NCBI RefSeq assembly: GCF_014268495.2
Contig: NZ_CP077087.1
Coordinates: 5,873,501 to 5,937,500 of the forward strand
Direction: 5' to 3'
Length of the DNA: 64,000 bases
From: Pseudomonas monsensis
GTDB taxonomy: Bacteria > Pseudomonadota > Gammaproteobacteria > Pseudomonadales > Pseudomonadaceae
Positions 33,772 to 41,959 of the stretch are shown here, in pieces; the first letter of the stretch is position 1, and each line of letters opens with the position of its first letter. A model generated the notes under the pieces. The model was not told where the DNA came from. It saw only the letters and a list, made by a program, of their open reading frames with translations, and made no database searches. The position numbers were made by a program, and so were the translations under genes.

Positions 33772-33844
33772 GGGCTAGACGCTCCTAATACAGAAAAATT
33801 AGCCTTGCGGCTACTACTTGTCGCCGAGAACTTCCGGGCATGAA

Positions 33845-33964
33845 AAACACGGGCTCAGGCGAGCCGGTCATTCTAGACACACCCCAGAAATGAATCAAGC
33901 CCCAAAAGGGGCTTGATTCAGATTCAAGGCCACCGATGGTCAGGTTCTTGCAAACCCGACCATC
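33845..33964 (-). other. Hairpin-rich non-coding gap between rpsN and rpsH
   Basis: Three stems are seen: GGCTC/GAGCC followed by a T5 run (near 33850-33866), a perfect 12-bp stem GAATCAAGCCCC/GGGGCTTGATTC with AAAA loop (33892-33919), and GATGGTC with GGTT pairing AACC with GACCATC around one mismatch (33935-33964). Adjacent spc genes are normally within 10-20 bp. The stems could attenuate transcription or be a protein-binding site. Confidence 0.6.
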
Positions 33965-33980
33965 AAGGCTTTGACAACGA

Positions 33981-34286
33981 TTACCAGCTGGCTTTAACCA
34001 GACCTGGAACGTCACCACGCATTGCAGCTTCACGCAGTTTGTTACGGCCAAGGCCGAACTTGCGGTAAACGCCGTGCGGACGACCAGTCAGGCGGCAACG
34101 GTTACGCATGCGCGAAGCGCTTGCGTCACGTGGTTGCTTCTGCAGAGCTACGGTAGCTTCCCAACGCGCTTCTGGACTTGCGTTCAGATCGACGATGATA
34201 GCTTTCAGCGCTGCACGCTTGGTGGCGTACTTGGCAACGGTGAGCTGACGCTTCAGCTCACGGTTTTTCATGCTCTTCTTGGCCAT
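33981..34286 (-). CDS. rpsN: 30S ribosomal protein S14
   Basis: A 101-residue S14 of the long, zinc-free (C-) type: [20 protein letters not shown] at the start and [20 protein letters not shown] near residue 65, with only one Cys, so no zinc ribbon. The chosen ATG at 34286 has AGGAAAAT upstream; a longer frame overlaps rplE and is not conserved. Confidence 0.97.
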
Positions 34287-34299
34287 TTTCCTACTCCAA

Positions 34300-34839
34300 T
34301 CAGTTGCGGAACGGGAATTTGAAAGCACGCAGCAGAGCGCGGCCTTCATCATCGTTCTTGGCAGTGGTGGTCAGGGTAATGTCCAGACCGCGGAGAGCAT
34401 CGATCTTGTCGTAGTCGATTTCCGGGAAAATGATCTGCTCTTTCACGCCCATGCTGTAGTTACCACGACCATCGAAGGACTTGGCATTCAGGCCGCGGAA
34501 GTCGCGAACCCGAGGCAGGGAGATCGACAGCAGACGATCCAGGAACTCGTACATACGCTCACGGCGCAGGGTCACTTTGACACCGATCGGCCATCCTTCG
34601 CGGACTTTAAAGCCAGCGATGGATTTACGAGCGTAGGTCACAACGACTTTCTGGCCGGTGATCTTTTCCAGGTCAGCAACAGCGTGCTCGATGACTTTTT
34701 TGTCGCCGATCGCTTCGCCCAGACCCATGTTCAGGGTGATTTTGGTAACGCGCGGAACTTCCATCACGTTCGAAAGCTTAAGTTCTTCCTTAAGTTTCGG
34801 AGCGATTTCCTTCCGGTAAATCTCTTTTAGTCGTGCCAT
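34300..34839 (-). CDS. rplE: 50S ribosomal protein L5
   Basis: A 179-residue L5 that binds 5S rRNA and contacts P-site tRNA. The start is [20 protein letters not shown]; conserved parts are [11 protein letters not shown] and the P-site loop region. It lies 20 bp after rplX. Confidence 0.98.
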
Positions 34840-34859
34840 GGTCTTCTACCTAGCAGTGT

Positions 34860-35174
34860 TCAAGCATCAACCGCTTTTTGGGTCGACTTGAAGACACGAA
34901 TTTTCTTACCGTCTTCTACTTTGAAACCAACGCGGTCAGCCTTGTTGGTTTCGCCGTTGAAGATGGCGACGTTGGAAGCGTGCAGTGGCGCTTCTTTCTC
35001 GACGATACCGCCCTGTACGCCCGACATCGGGTTAGGCTTGGTATGACGCTTGACCAGGTTCAGACCGCCAACAACCAGACGGTTGTCAGCAAGAACCTTC
35101 AGCACCTTACCGCGCTTACCTTTGTCTTTGCCGGCGATCACGATGATCTCGTCGTCACGACGAATCTTTTGCAT
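34860..35174 (-). CDS. rplX: 50S ribosomal protein L24
   Basis: A 104-residue L24 with a KOW motif (IRRDDEIIVIAGKDKGKRGK). It is an assembly-initiator protein of the large subunit, lying between rplN and rplE in the standard order. Confidence 0.98.
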   Translation of the reverse strand: MQKIRRDDEIIVIAGKDKGKRGKVLKVLADNRLVVGGLNLVKRHTKPNPMSGVQGGIVEKEAPLHASNVAIFNGETNKADRVGFKVEDGKKIRVFKSTQKAVDA

Positions 35175-35185
35175 GTCGGATCTCC

Positions 35186-35554
35186 TTACAGCACTTCTGG
35201 GGCGAGCGAGACGATCTTCATGAACTTCTCAGTACGAAGTTCACGGGTCACTGGCCCAAAGATACGGGTGCCGATCGGCTCTTGCTTGTTGTTCAGAAGA
35301 ACAGCAGCGTTGCCATCAAAGCGGATAATGGAGCCATCAGCACGACGTACGCCGTGACGAGTGCGGACTACAACAGCAGTCATCACTTGGCCTTTTTTCA
35401 CTTTACCGCGAGGAATTGCTTCCTTCACGGTAACTTTGATGATGTCACCGATACCAGCGTAACGACGATGGGAGCCACCCAGCACCTTGATGCACATAAC
35501 ACGGCGAGCGCCGCTGTTATCGGCCACATCGAGCATGGATTGAGTCTGAATCAT
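35186..35554 (-). CDS. rplN: 50S ribosomal protein L14
   Basis: A 122-residue L14 (MIQTQSMLDVADNSGARRVM at the start, ending KFMKIVSLAPEVL). It forms an intersubunit bridge. It is the first gene of the classical spc operon and follows rpsQ by 23 bp, with no obvious terminator between, so read-through from the S10 operon is likely. Confidence 0.98.
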   Translation of the reverse strand: MIQTQSMLDVADNSGARRVMCIKVLGGSHRRYAGIGDIIKVTVKEAIPRGKVKKGQVMTAVVVRTRHGVRRADGSIIRFDGNAAVLLNNKQEPIGTRIFGPVTRELRTEKFMKIVSLAPEVL

Positions 35555-35577
35555 ATAATTTCTCCGACCCCTAGCCC

Positions 35578-35844
35578 TTAGACTTCCACAGCGCGTTCGA
35601 GAACATCAACCAGCGCCCAAGACTTGGTCTTGGCCATCGGACGAGTTTCACGAATAGTGACTTTGTCGCCGATGTGGCACTGATTGGTTTCGTCGTGCGC
35701 GTGCAGCTTAGTCGAACGCTTAACGTATTTACCGTAGATCGGGTGCTTAACGCGACGCTCGATCAGAACGGTGATGGTTTTGTCCATCTTGTCGCTGACA
35801 ACACGGCCAGTCAGCGTACGGACAGTTTTTTCGGCTTCAGCCAT
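35578..35844 (-). CDS. rpsQ: 30S ribosomal protein S17
   Basis: An 88-residue S17 (MAEAEKTVRTLTGRVVSDKM; TKLHAHDETNQCHIGDKV). I chose ATG 35844; a start two codons upstream also exists but falls in the ribosome binding site. Last gene of the S10 operon, two bases after rpmC. Confidence 0.97.
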   Translation of the reverse strand: MAEAEKTVRTLTGRVVSDKMDKTITVLIERRVKHPIYGKYVKRSTKLHAHDETNQCHIGDKVTIRETRPMAKTKSWALVDVLERAVEV

Positions 35845-35846
35845 GA

Positions 35847-36038
35847 TCACTTACCTGCCTGCTGGTTGAGCACAGTCTTCACGCGAGCGATGTCACGCTT
35901 AACTTGCGAGAGCAGATGAGACTGCCCCAACTGGCCAGTTGCTTTCTGCATGCGCAGATTGAACTGGTCGCGCAGCAAGCCGAGCAGTTGCTCGTTCAGC
36001 TGCTGTGCGGATTTTTCACGAAGTTCATTCGCTTTCAT
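35847..36038 (-). CDS. rpmC: 50S ribosomal protein L29
   Basis: A 63-residue L29 ([20 protein letters not shown] ... VLNQQAGK), a two-helix protein at the tunnel exit. Its ATG shares one base with the rplP stop (TGATG), giving translational coupling. Confidence 0.97.
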
Positions 36039-36451
36039 CACATCACCGTCCGTTTAACAAAGGAGGTGGCGAGCGGCAGCTTTGCAGCAGCCAGGGCGAA
36101 AGCCTCACGCGCCAGCTCTTCAGAAACACCCTCGATTTCATACAGGACTTTGCCTGGCTGAATCTGGGCAACCCAGTACTCCACGTTACCCTTACCTTTA
36201 CCCATACGAACCTCGAGAGGTTTTTTGGAGATCGGCTTGTCCGGGAATACACGGATCCAGATCTTGCCGCCACGTTTAACGTGACGGGTCAGAGCACGAC
36301 GCGCTGACTCGATCTGACGAGCGGTGAGACGACCACGAGCAACAGACTTCAGCGCGAACTCGCCGAAGCTGACTTTGCTACCGCGCAGTGCCAGACCACG
36401 GTTGTGGCCGGTCATCTGCTTGCGGAACTTCGTACGCTTTGGTTGCAACAT
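36038..36451 (-). CDS. rplP: 50S ribosomal protein L16
   Basis: A 137-residue L16 that helps place A-site tRNA. The start [20 protein letters not shown] and [20 protein letters not shown] match the family. The Arg that is hydroxylated by the YcfD-type oxygenase in E. coli would lie in this second stretch. Confidence 0.98.
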
Positions 36452-36463
36452 TTGGCGTACCCC

Positions 36464-37150
36464 TTACTTAGCAGCTTTTTTACGAGGCGCTGGTGCTTGT
36501 GGTTTCAGTTCTTCTTGGCGACCACCAATAACTTCGCCTTTGAAGATCCAAACCTTTACACCGATCACACCGTAAGTGGTGTGAGCTTCGTAGTTGGCAT
36601 AGTCGATGTCGGCACGCAGGGTGTGCAATGGCACACGACCTTCGCGATACCATTCAGTACGTGCGATTTCAGCACCGCCGAGACGACCGCTCACTTGGAT
36701 TTTGATGCCTTTGGCACCAATGCGCATGGCGTTCTGTACTGCGCGCTTCATAGCGCGACGGAACATTACGCGACGCTCCAGCTGCTGAGCTACGCTCTGC
36801 GCAACCAGCATACCGTCGAGCTCCGGCTTGCGGATCTCTTCGATATTGATGTGCACAGGCACACCCATTTGCTTGGTCAGGTCCTGACGCAGTTTCTCAA
36901 CATCTTCACCTTTCTTCCCGATAACGATACCTGGACGAGCGGTGTGGATGGTGATGCGTGCAGTTTGAGCCGGACGATGGATATCGATACGGCTTACGGA
37001 CGCGCTTTTTAGTTTGTCTTGGAGATACTCACGCACTTTCAGATCTGCGAACAAGTAGTCCGCATAAGTCCGACCGTCTGCGTACCAGACGGAGGTGTGC
37101 TCCTTGACGATTCCCAGGCGAATGCCAATGGGATGTACTTTCTGACCCAT
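36464..37150 (-). CDS. rpsC: 30S ribosomal protein S3
   Basis: A 228-residue S3 at the mRNA entry channel. It starts [20 protein letters not shown] and has the KH domain ([20 protein letters not shown]) near residue 60. The Lys/Ala/Pro tail is typical of Pseudomonas. ATG 37150 is chosen over a longer frame that overlaps rplV. Confidence 0.98.
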
Positions 37151-37163
37151 CTCTTCGACTCCG

Positions 37164-37496
37164 TTACTTGTCAGCAACCTTGACAGTGATATGGCAAGAC
37201 CGCTTGACGATGCGATCAGCACGGCCTTTGGCACGTGGCATGATGCGCTTCAGCGAACGCCCTTCGTTGACGAAAACGGTGCTGACCTTCAGGTCATCAA
37301 CGTCTGCGCCTTCGTTATGCTCGGCGTTGGCTACGGCCGACTCCAGCACTTTCTTCATGATCTCGGCGGCTTTCTTACTGCTGAAAGCCAACAGGTTGAG
37401 CGCTTCGCCCACCTTCTTCCCGCGGATCTGGTCGGCGACCAAGCGGGCTTTCTGGGCGGAGATTCGAGCGCCCGACAACTTAGCGGCTACTTCCAT
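37164..37496 (-). CDS. rplV: 50S ribosomal protein L22
   Basis: A 110-residue L22 whose hairpin lines the exit tunnel ([20 protein letters not shown]). The start is [20 protein letters not shown]. The macrolide-relevant loop looks intact with no duplication. Confidence 0.98.
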
Positions 37497-37507
37497 TTCC
37501 TTACCCC

Positions 37508-37783
37508 TTAACGCTTGGCTTTCTTGTCAGCCACGTGCCCGCGATAGTTGCGGGTACCGGCGAACTCGCCCAGTTTGTGGCCGACCATGTCTTCGTTAAC
37601 GAGAACTGGGACGTGCTGACGACCGTTGTGTACTGCGATGGTCAGACCGACCATTTGTGGCAGGATCATCGAACGACGCGACCAGGTTTTAATTGGTTTG
37701 CGATCGTTCTTTTCCGCCGCCACTTCGATCTTCTTCAGTAGGTGAAGATCAATAAAAGGACCTTTTTTCAGAGAACGTGGCAC
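37508..37783 (-). CDS. rpsS: 30S ribosomal protein S19
   Basis: A 91-residue S19 ([40 protein letters not shown]) of the small-subunit head. It lies between rplB and rplV in standard order. Confidence 0.98.
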
Positions 37784-37799
37784 TGTCGTATCCCTCTAT

Positions 37800-38624
37800 T
37801 TACTTGCGACGACGGACGATCATTTTGTCGGTACGCTTATTACCACGAGTCTTCGCGCCCTTAGTCGGGAAGCCCCATGGCGATACCGGATGACGACCAC
37901 CAGAGGTACGACCTTCACCACCACCATGTGGGTGGTCAACCGGGTTCATGGCAACACCACGAACGGTTGGGCGAACGCCACGCCAGCGTTTGGCACCAGC
38001 TTTACCCAGCGAACGCAGGCTGTGCTCGGAGTTCGAGACTTCGCCCAGGGTCGCACGGCATTCAGCCAGGACTTTACGCATTTCACCGGAACGCAGACGC
38101 AGGGTCACGTAGACACCTTCACGAGCGATCAGCTGAGCCGAAGCACCAGCGGAACGAGCGATCTGTGCACCTTTACCTGGCTTCAGTTCGATGCCGTGTA
38201 CGGTAGAACCGACTGGAATGTTGCGCAGTTGCAGAGCGTTGCCTGGCTTGATTGGAGCCAGAGCGCCCGCGATCAGCTGGTCGCCAGCACTCACGCCTTT
38301 AGGGGCGATGATGTAGCGGCGCTCGCCGTCTGCGTAGCAGAGCAGTGCGATGTGAGCAGTACGGTTTGGATCGTATTCGATACGCTCGACAGTGGCGACG
38401 ATGCCATCTTTGTCGTTGCGACGGAAATCGACCATACGATAATGCTGCTTATGACCACCACCGATGTGACGAGTGGTAATACGGCCATTGTTGTTACGAC
38501 CACCAGTCTTCGATTTTTTCTCGAGCAGCGGTGCGTGAGGAGCGCCTTTATGCAGCTCCTGGTTGACCACCTTGACCACAAAACGGCGGCCAGGGGAAGT
38601 CGGTTTGCATTTAACGATTGCCAT
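37800..38624 (-). CDS. rplB: 50S ribosomal protein L2
   Basis: A 274-residue L2, needed for subunit joining and peptidyl transfer. Both domains are present, with the conserved C-terminal GVAMNPVDHPHGGGEGRTSG containing the critical His. It lies 14 bp after rplW. Confidence 0.99.
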   Translation of the reverse strand: MAIVKCKPTSPGRRFVVKVVNQELHKGAPHAPLLEKKSKTGGRNNNGRITTRHIGGGHKQHYRMVDFRRNDKDGIVATVERIEYDPNRTAHIALLCYADGERRYIIAPKGVSAGDQLIAGALAPIKPGNALQLRNIPVGSTVHGIELKPGKGAQIARSAGASAQLIAREGVYVTLRLRSGEMRKVLAECRATLGEVSNSEHSLRSLGKAGAKRWRGVRPTVRGVAMNPVDHPHGGGEGRTSGGRHPVSPWGFPTKGAKTRGNKRTDKMIVRRRK

Positions 38625-38638
38625 GATGCACCCCTTCC

Positions 38639-38938
38639 TTACTCAGCACTGCTGCTGAAATCGAGATCTTGGCCTGGCTGAAGGGAGATAACTGCCTTCT
38701 TCCAGTCATTACGCTTGCCCAGACCGCGAGCAGTGCGCTTGCTCTTACCCAGAACATTCAGGGTAGTGACGCGCTCTACTTTCACGCTGAACAGGCTTTC
38801 GACGGCCTTCTTGATTTCCAGCTTGGTTGCGTCAGTAGCAACCTTGAAAACGAACTGGCCTTTCTTGTCTGCCAGAACCGTAGCCTTCTCGGAAACGTGC
38901 GGGCCAAGCAGAACTTTAAATACGCGTTCCTGGTTCAT
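38639..38938 (-). CDS. rplW: 50S ribosomal protein L23
   Basis: A 99-residue L23, docking site for trigger factor and SRP at the tunnel exit. The start [20 protein letters not shown] matches the family. Its ATG overlaps the rplD stop by four bases. Confidence 0.98.
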
Positions 38939-39537
38939 CCCAGCAGCTCCTCGAATTTCTTCACGGCCGACACGGTGATCAACACCTTGTCGTATGCGAT
39001 CAGACTAACTGGATCGGAACCTTGAACGTCACGTACATCTACGTGCGGCAGGTTACGAGCAGCCAGGTACAGGTTCTGATCAACAGCGTCCGACACGATG
39101 AGAACATCGGTCAGGCTCATGTTGTTCAGCTTGCCCAGCAGATCTTTGGTTTTCGGAGTTTCAACAGCGAAATCCTGAACCACGACCAGACGATCAGTAC
39201 GCACCAGCTCAGCAAGGATGGAACGCATTGCTGCGCGATACATCTTCTTGTTCAGCTTCTGGGAGTGATCCTGAGGACGAGCTGCGAAAGTGGTACCGCC
39301 GCCACGCCAGATTGGGCTACGGATAGTACCGGCACGAGCACGGCCAGTACCTTTCTGACGCCATGGGCGCTTGCCGCCACCACGAACGTCGGAACGGGTC
39401 TTCTGCTGCTTGCTACCTTGACGGCCGCCGGCCATGTAGGCCACGACTGCTTGGTGAACCAGCGTCTCGTTGAATTCGCCGCCAAATGTCAGTTCGGAAA
39501 CTTCGATCGCTTGAGCGTCATTTACATTTAATTGCAT
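38935..39537 (-). CDS. rplD: 50S ribosomal protein L4
   Basis: A 200-residue L4, also the S10-operon autoregulator in E. coli. The tunnel loop [20 protein letters not shown] is intact. It is followed by rplW with an ATGA-type overlap and preceded by rplC with a 12-bp gap. Confidence 0.98.
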
Positions 39538-39549
39538 GTCAGCTTCCCC

Positions 39550-40185
39550 TTAACCGCGAGCCTTGGCTGCTGGACGTACAACCAGGTTGCCGCCAGTAGC
39601 GCCAGGAACAGCGCCCTTGACCAACAACAGATTGCGTTCAGCGTCCACGCGCACTACTTCCAGGGACTGCACGGTCACGCGCTCAGCGCCCATATGACCG
39701 GACATTTTTTTGCCCTTGAATACACGACCAGGAGTCTGGCACTGGCCGATAGAGCCTGGGACGCGGTGGGATACGGAGTTACCGTGGGTGTTATCTTGCC
39801 CGCGGAAATTCCAACGCTTGATCGTACCCTGGAAGCCTTTACCCTTGGACTGACCGGTTACATCAACCAGTTGACCAGCGGCGAAGATTTCAGCGTTGAT
39901 CAGATCGCCAGCCTGGTACTCGCCTTCTTCAAGACGGAATTCCATGGTGGTGCGACCAGCGGCAACGTTCGCCTTAGCGAAGTGACCAGCCTGAGCTGCT
40001 GTTACACGCGAAGCGCGACGCTCGCCGACAGTGACTTGCACTGCACGATAGCCATCGGTCTCTTCAGTTTTGAACTGGGTGACGCGATTCGGCTCGATCT
40101 CAATGACCGTGACCGGAATGGAGACACCTTCTTCGGTGAAAATACGGGTCATACCGCATTTACGACCGACTACACCAATAGTCAT
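39550..40185 (-). CDS. rplC: 50S ribosomal protein L3
   Basis: A 211-residue L3 with a loop reaching the peptidyl-transferase centre (KGKGFQGTIKRWNFRGQDNT), which holds the Gln methylated by PrmB in relatives. The start MTIGVVGRKCGMTRIF at 40185 is the family start; the upstream in-frame codons are leader. Confidence 0.98.
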   Translation of the reverse strand: MTIGVVGRKCGMTRIFTEEGVSIPVTVIEIEPNRVTQFKTEETDGYRAVQVTVGERRASRVTAAQAGHFAKANVAAGRTTMEFRLEEGEYQAGDLINAEIFAAGQLVDVTGQSKGKGFQGTIKRWNFRGQDNTHGNSVSHRVPGSIGQCQTPGRVFKGKKMSGHMGAERVTVQSLEVVRVDAERNLLLVKGAVPGATGGNLVVRPAAKARG

Positions 40186-40265
40186 GTTGTAAACCTCATG
40201 AGTGTACGGGGCTTTCACCCGCTATGGCCGCCCATTTCAGAGCGTTACACGACTAAGACCGAGTC

Positions 40266-40577
40266 TTAGCCGAGGCTGATCTGCACTTCCACACCGGCCG
40301 CAAGATCAAGCTTCATAAGAGCATCAACGGTTTTATCCGTTGGCTGGACGATGTCCAGAACGCGCTTATGAGTGCGGATTTCGTACTGGTCACGCGCGTC
40401 TTTGTTGACGTGCGGGGAAACCAGAACGGTGAACCGCTCTTTACGGGTAGGCAGTGGAATTGGACCACGCACTTGAGCACCAGTACGTTTCGCGGTTTCC
40501 ACGATTTCCTGGGTTGATTGGTCGATCAGGCGATGGTCGAAAGCCTTCAACCTGATACGGATTTGCTGATTTTGCAT
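40266..40577 (-). CDS. rpsJ: 30S ribosomal protein S10
   Basis: A 103-residue S10 ([20 protein letters not shown]; ending [11 protein letters not shown]), also the NusE antitermination factor. First gene of the S10 operon; the gap to rplC is 80 bp, and a strong promoter lies 60-90 bases upstream. Confidence 0.98.
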
Positions 40578-40639
40578 TGGATTTCAGACTCCGGCTGCTA
40601 TTCCCACCGGGCGCAATACGCCCGTTAAAAGGAGGCGCA

Positions 40640-40668
40640 ATTCTATAGACGCCCCAGATAGGTGTCAA
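40640..40668 (-). promoter_or_regulatory. Sigma70-like promoter of the S10 operon
   Basis: On the minus strand, TTGACA, a 17-base spacer and TAGAAT (40668 to 40640), just downstream of the tuf terminator and about 60 bases before rpsJ. A near-consensus promoter in the expected place. Confidence 0.85.
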
Positions 40669-40674
40669 CCCAAT

Positions 40675-40704
40675 AAAAAAGCCCCCGCTGAGCGGGGGCT
40701 TTTT
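40675..40704 (-). terminator. Terminator of the str operon (after tuf)
   Basis: AAGCCCCCGCT / AGCGGGGGCTT with T-runs on both strands, 30 bases after the tuf stop and directly upstream of the S10 promoter. Confidence 0.93.
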
Positions 40705-40734
40705 CAATCCATCAAGCAGACTCTATAAAAGAGA

Positions 40735-41928
40735 TTACTCGATGATTTTGGCTACGACGCCAGCGCCGACGGTACGACCGCCTTCACGGATAGCGAAACG
40801 CAGACCGTCTTCCATCGCGATGGTTTTGATCAGGGTAACAGTCATCTGAATGTTGTCACCTGGCATTACCATTTCAACGCCTTCTGGCAGCTCGCAGTTA
40901 CCAGTCACGTCAGTAGTACGGAAGTAGAACTGTGGACGGTAGCCTTTGAAGAACGGAGTGTGACGACCGCCTTCTTCCTTGCTCAGAACGTAAACTTCTG
41001 CGGTGAACTTGGTGTGCGGCTTAACCGAACCTGGCTTAACCAGAACCTGACCACGCTCAACGTCGTCACGCTTGGTACCACGCAGCAGAACGCCGCAGTT
41101 CTCGCCAGCACGACCTTCGTCGAGCAGCTTGCGGAACATCTCAACACCGGTGCAGGTGGTGGTGGTGGTGTCACGCAGACCAACGATTTCCAGTGCATCT
41201 TGAACGCGAACGATACCGCGCTCGATACGACCAGTCACAACAGTACCGCGACCCGAGATCGAGAATACGTCTTCGATTGGCATCAGGAATGGCTTGTCGA
41301 TCATACGAACTGGTTCTGGGATGTAGCTGTCCAGAGTTTCAACCAGCTTCTTGACGGCAGTGGTGCCCATCTCGTTGTCGTCTTTGCCTTCCAGCGCCAT
41401 ACGAGCCGAACCGATGATGATTGGAGTGTCATCGCCCGGGAAGTCGTAGGTGGACAGCAGGTCGCGAACTTCCATCTCAACCAGTTCCAGCAGCTCAGCG
41501 TCGTCTACCAGGTCAGCCTTGTTCAGGAAAACCACGATGTACGGAACGCCTACCTGACGGGACAGCAGGATGTGCTCACGGGTTTGTGGCATCGGACCAT
41601 CAGCGGCCGAGCAAACCAGGATAGCGCCGTCCATTTGAGCAGCACCGGTGATCATGTTCTTCACATAGTCAGCGTGACCTGGGCAGTCAACGTGAGCGTA
41701 GTGACGGATCAGCGAGTTGTACTCAACGTGCGCGGTGTTGATGGTGATACCGCGAGCTTTTTCTTCTGGAGCGCTGTCGATCTTGTCGAATTCAACTACG
41801 GCCGAACCGAAAACTTCGGAGCAGACGCGAGTCAGAGCAGCGGTCAGAGTGGTTTTACCGTGGTCAACGTGACCGATGGTGCCAACGTTGACGTGCGGTA
41901 GGGAACGATCAAATTTTTCTTTAGCCAC
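40735..41928 (-). CDS. tuf: Elongation factor Tu (str-operon copy)
   Basis: A 397-residue EF-Tu that carries aminoacyl-tRNA to the ribosome. GTPase motifs are GHVDHGKTT (G1), DCPGHADYVKNM (G3) and NKAD (G4); domains 2 and 3 follow. It is the last gene of rpsL-rpsG-fusA-tuf. A second copy lies at 57293-58486; the two proteins differ at one visible position (Lys here, Arg in the other, in TTAVK-LVETL). The DNA is almost identical, which points to gene conversion. Confidence 0.99.
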   Translation of the reverse strand: MAKEKFDRSLPHVNVGTIGHVDHGKTTLTAALTRVCSEVFGSAVVEFDKIDSAPEEKARGITINTAHVEYNSLIRHYAHVDCPGHADYVKNMITGAAQMDGAILVCSAADGPMPQTREHILLSRQVGVPYIVVFLNKADLVDDAELLELVEMEVRDLLSTYDFPGDDTPIIIGSARMALEGKDDNEMGTTAVKKLVETLDSYIPEPVRMIDKPFLMPIEDVFSISGRGTVVTGRIERGIVRVQDALEIVGLRDTTTTTCTGVEMFRKLLDEGRAGENCGVLLRGTKRDDVERGQVLVKPGSVKPHTKFTAEVYVLSKEEGGRHTPFFKGYRPQFYFRTTDVTGNCELPEGVEMVMPGDNIQMTVTLIKTIAMEDGLRFAIREGGRTVGAGVVAKIIE

Positions 41929-41959
41929 GACAATTAACTCCTAGCCTAAAGGGGCTGAA

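Noticed and set aside
33785..33871. A 28-residue ORF between rpsN and rpsH
   Set aside because: No Shine-Dalgarno sequence, overlaps a hairpin, and its stop lies in the rpsH ribosome binding site. A leader peptide cannot be excluded but is not supported.
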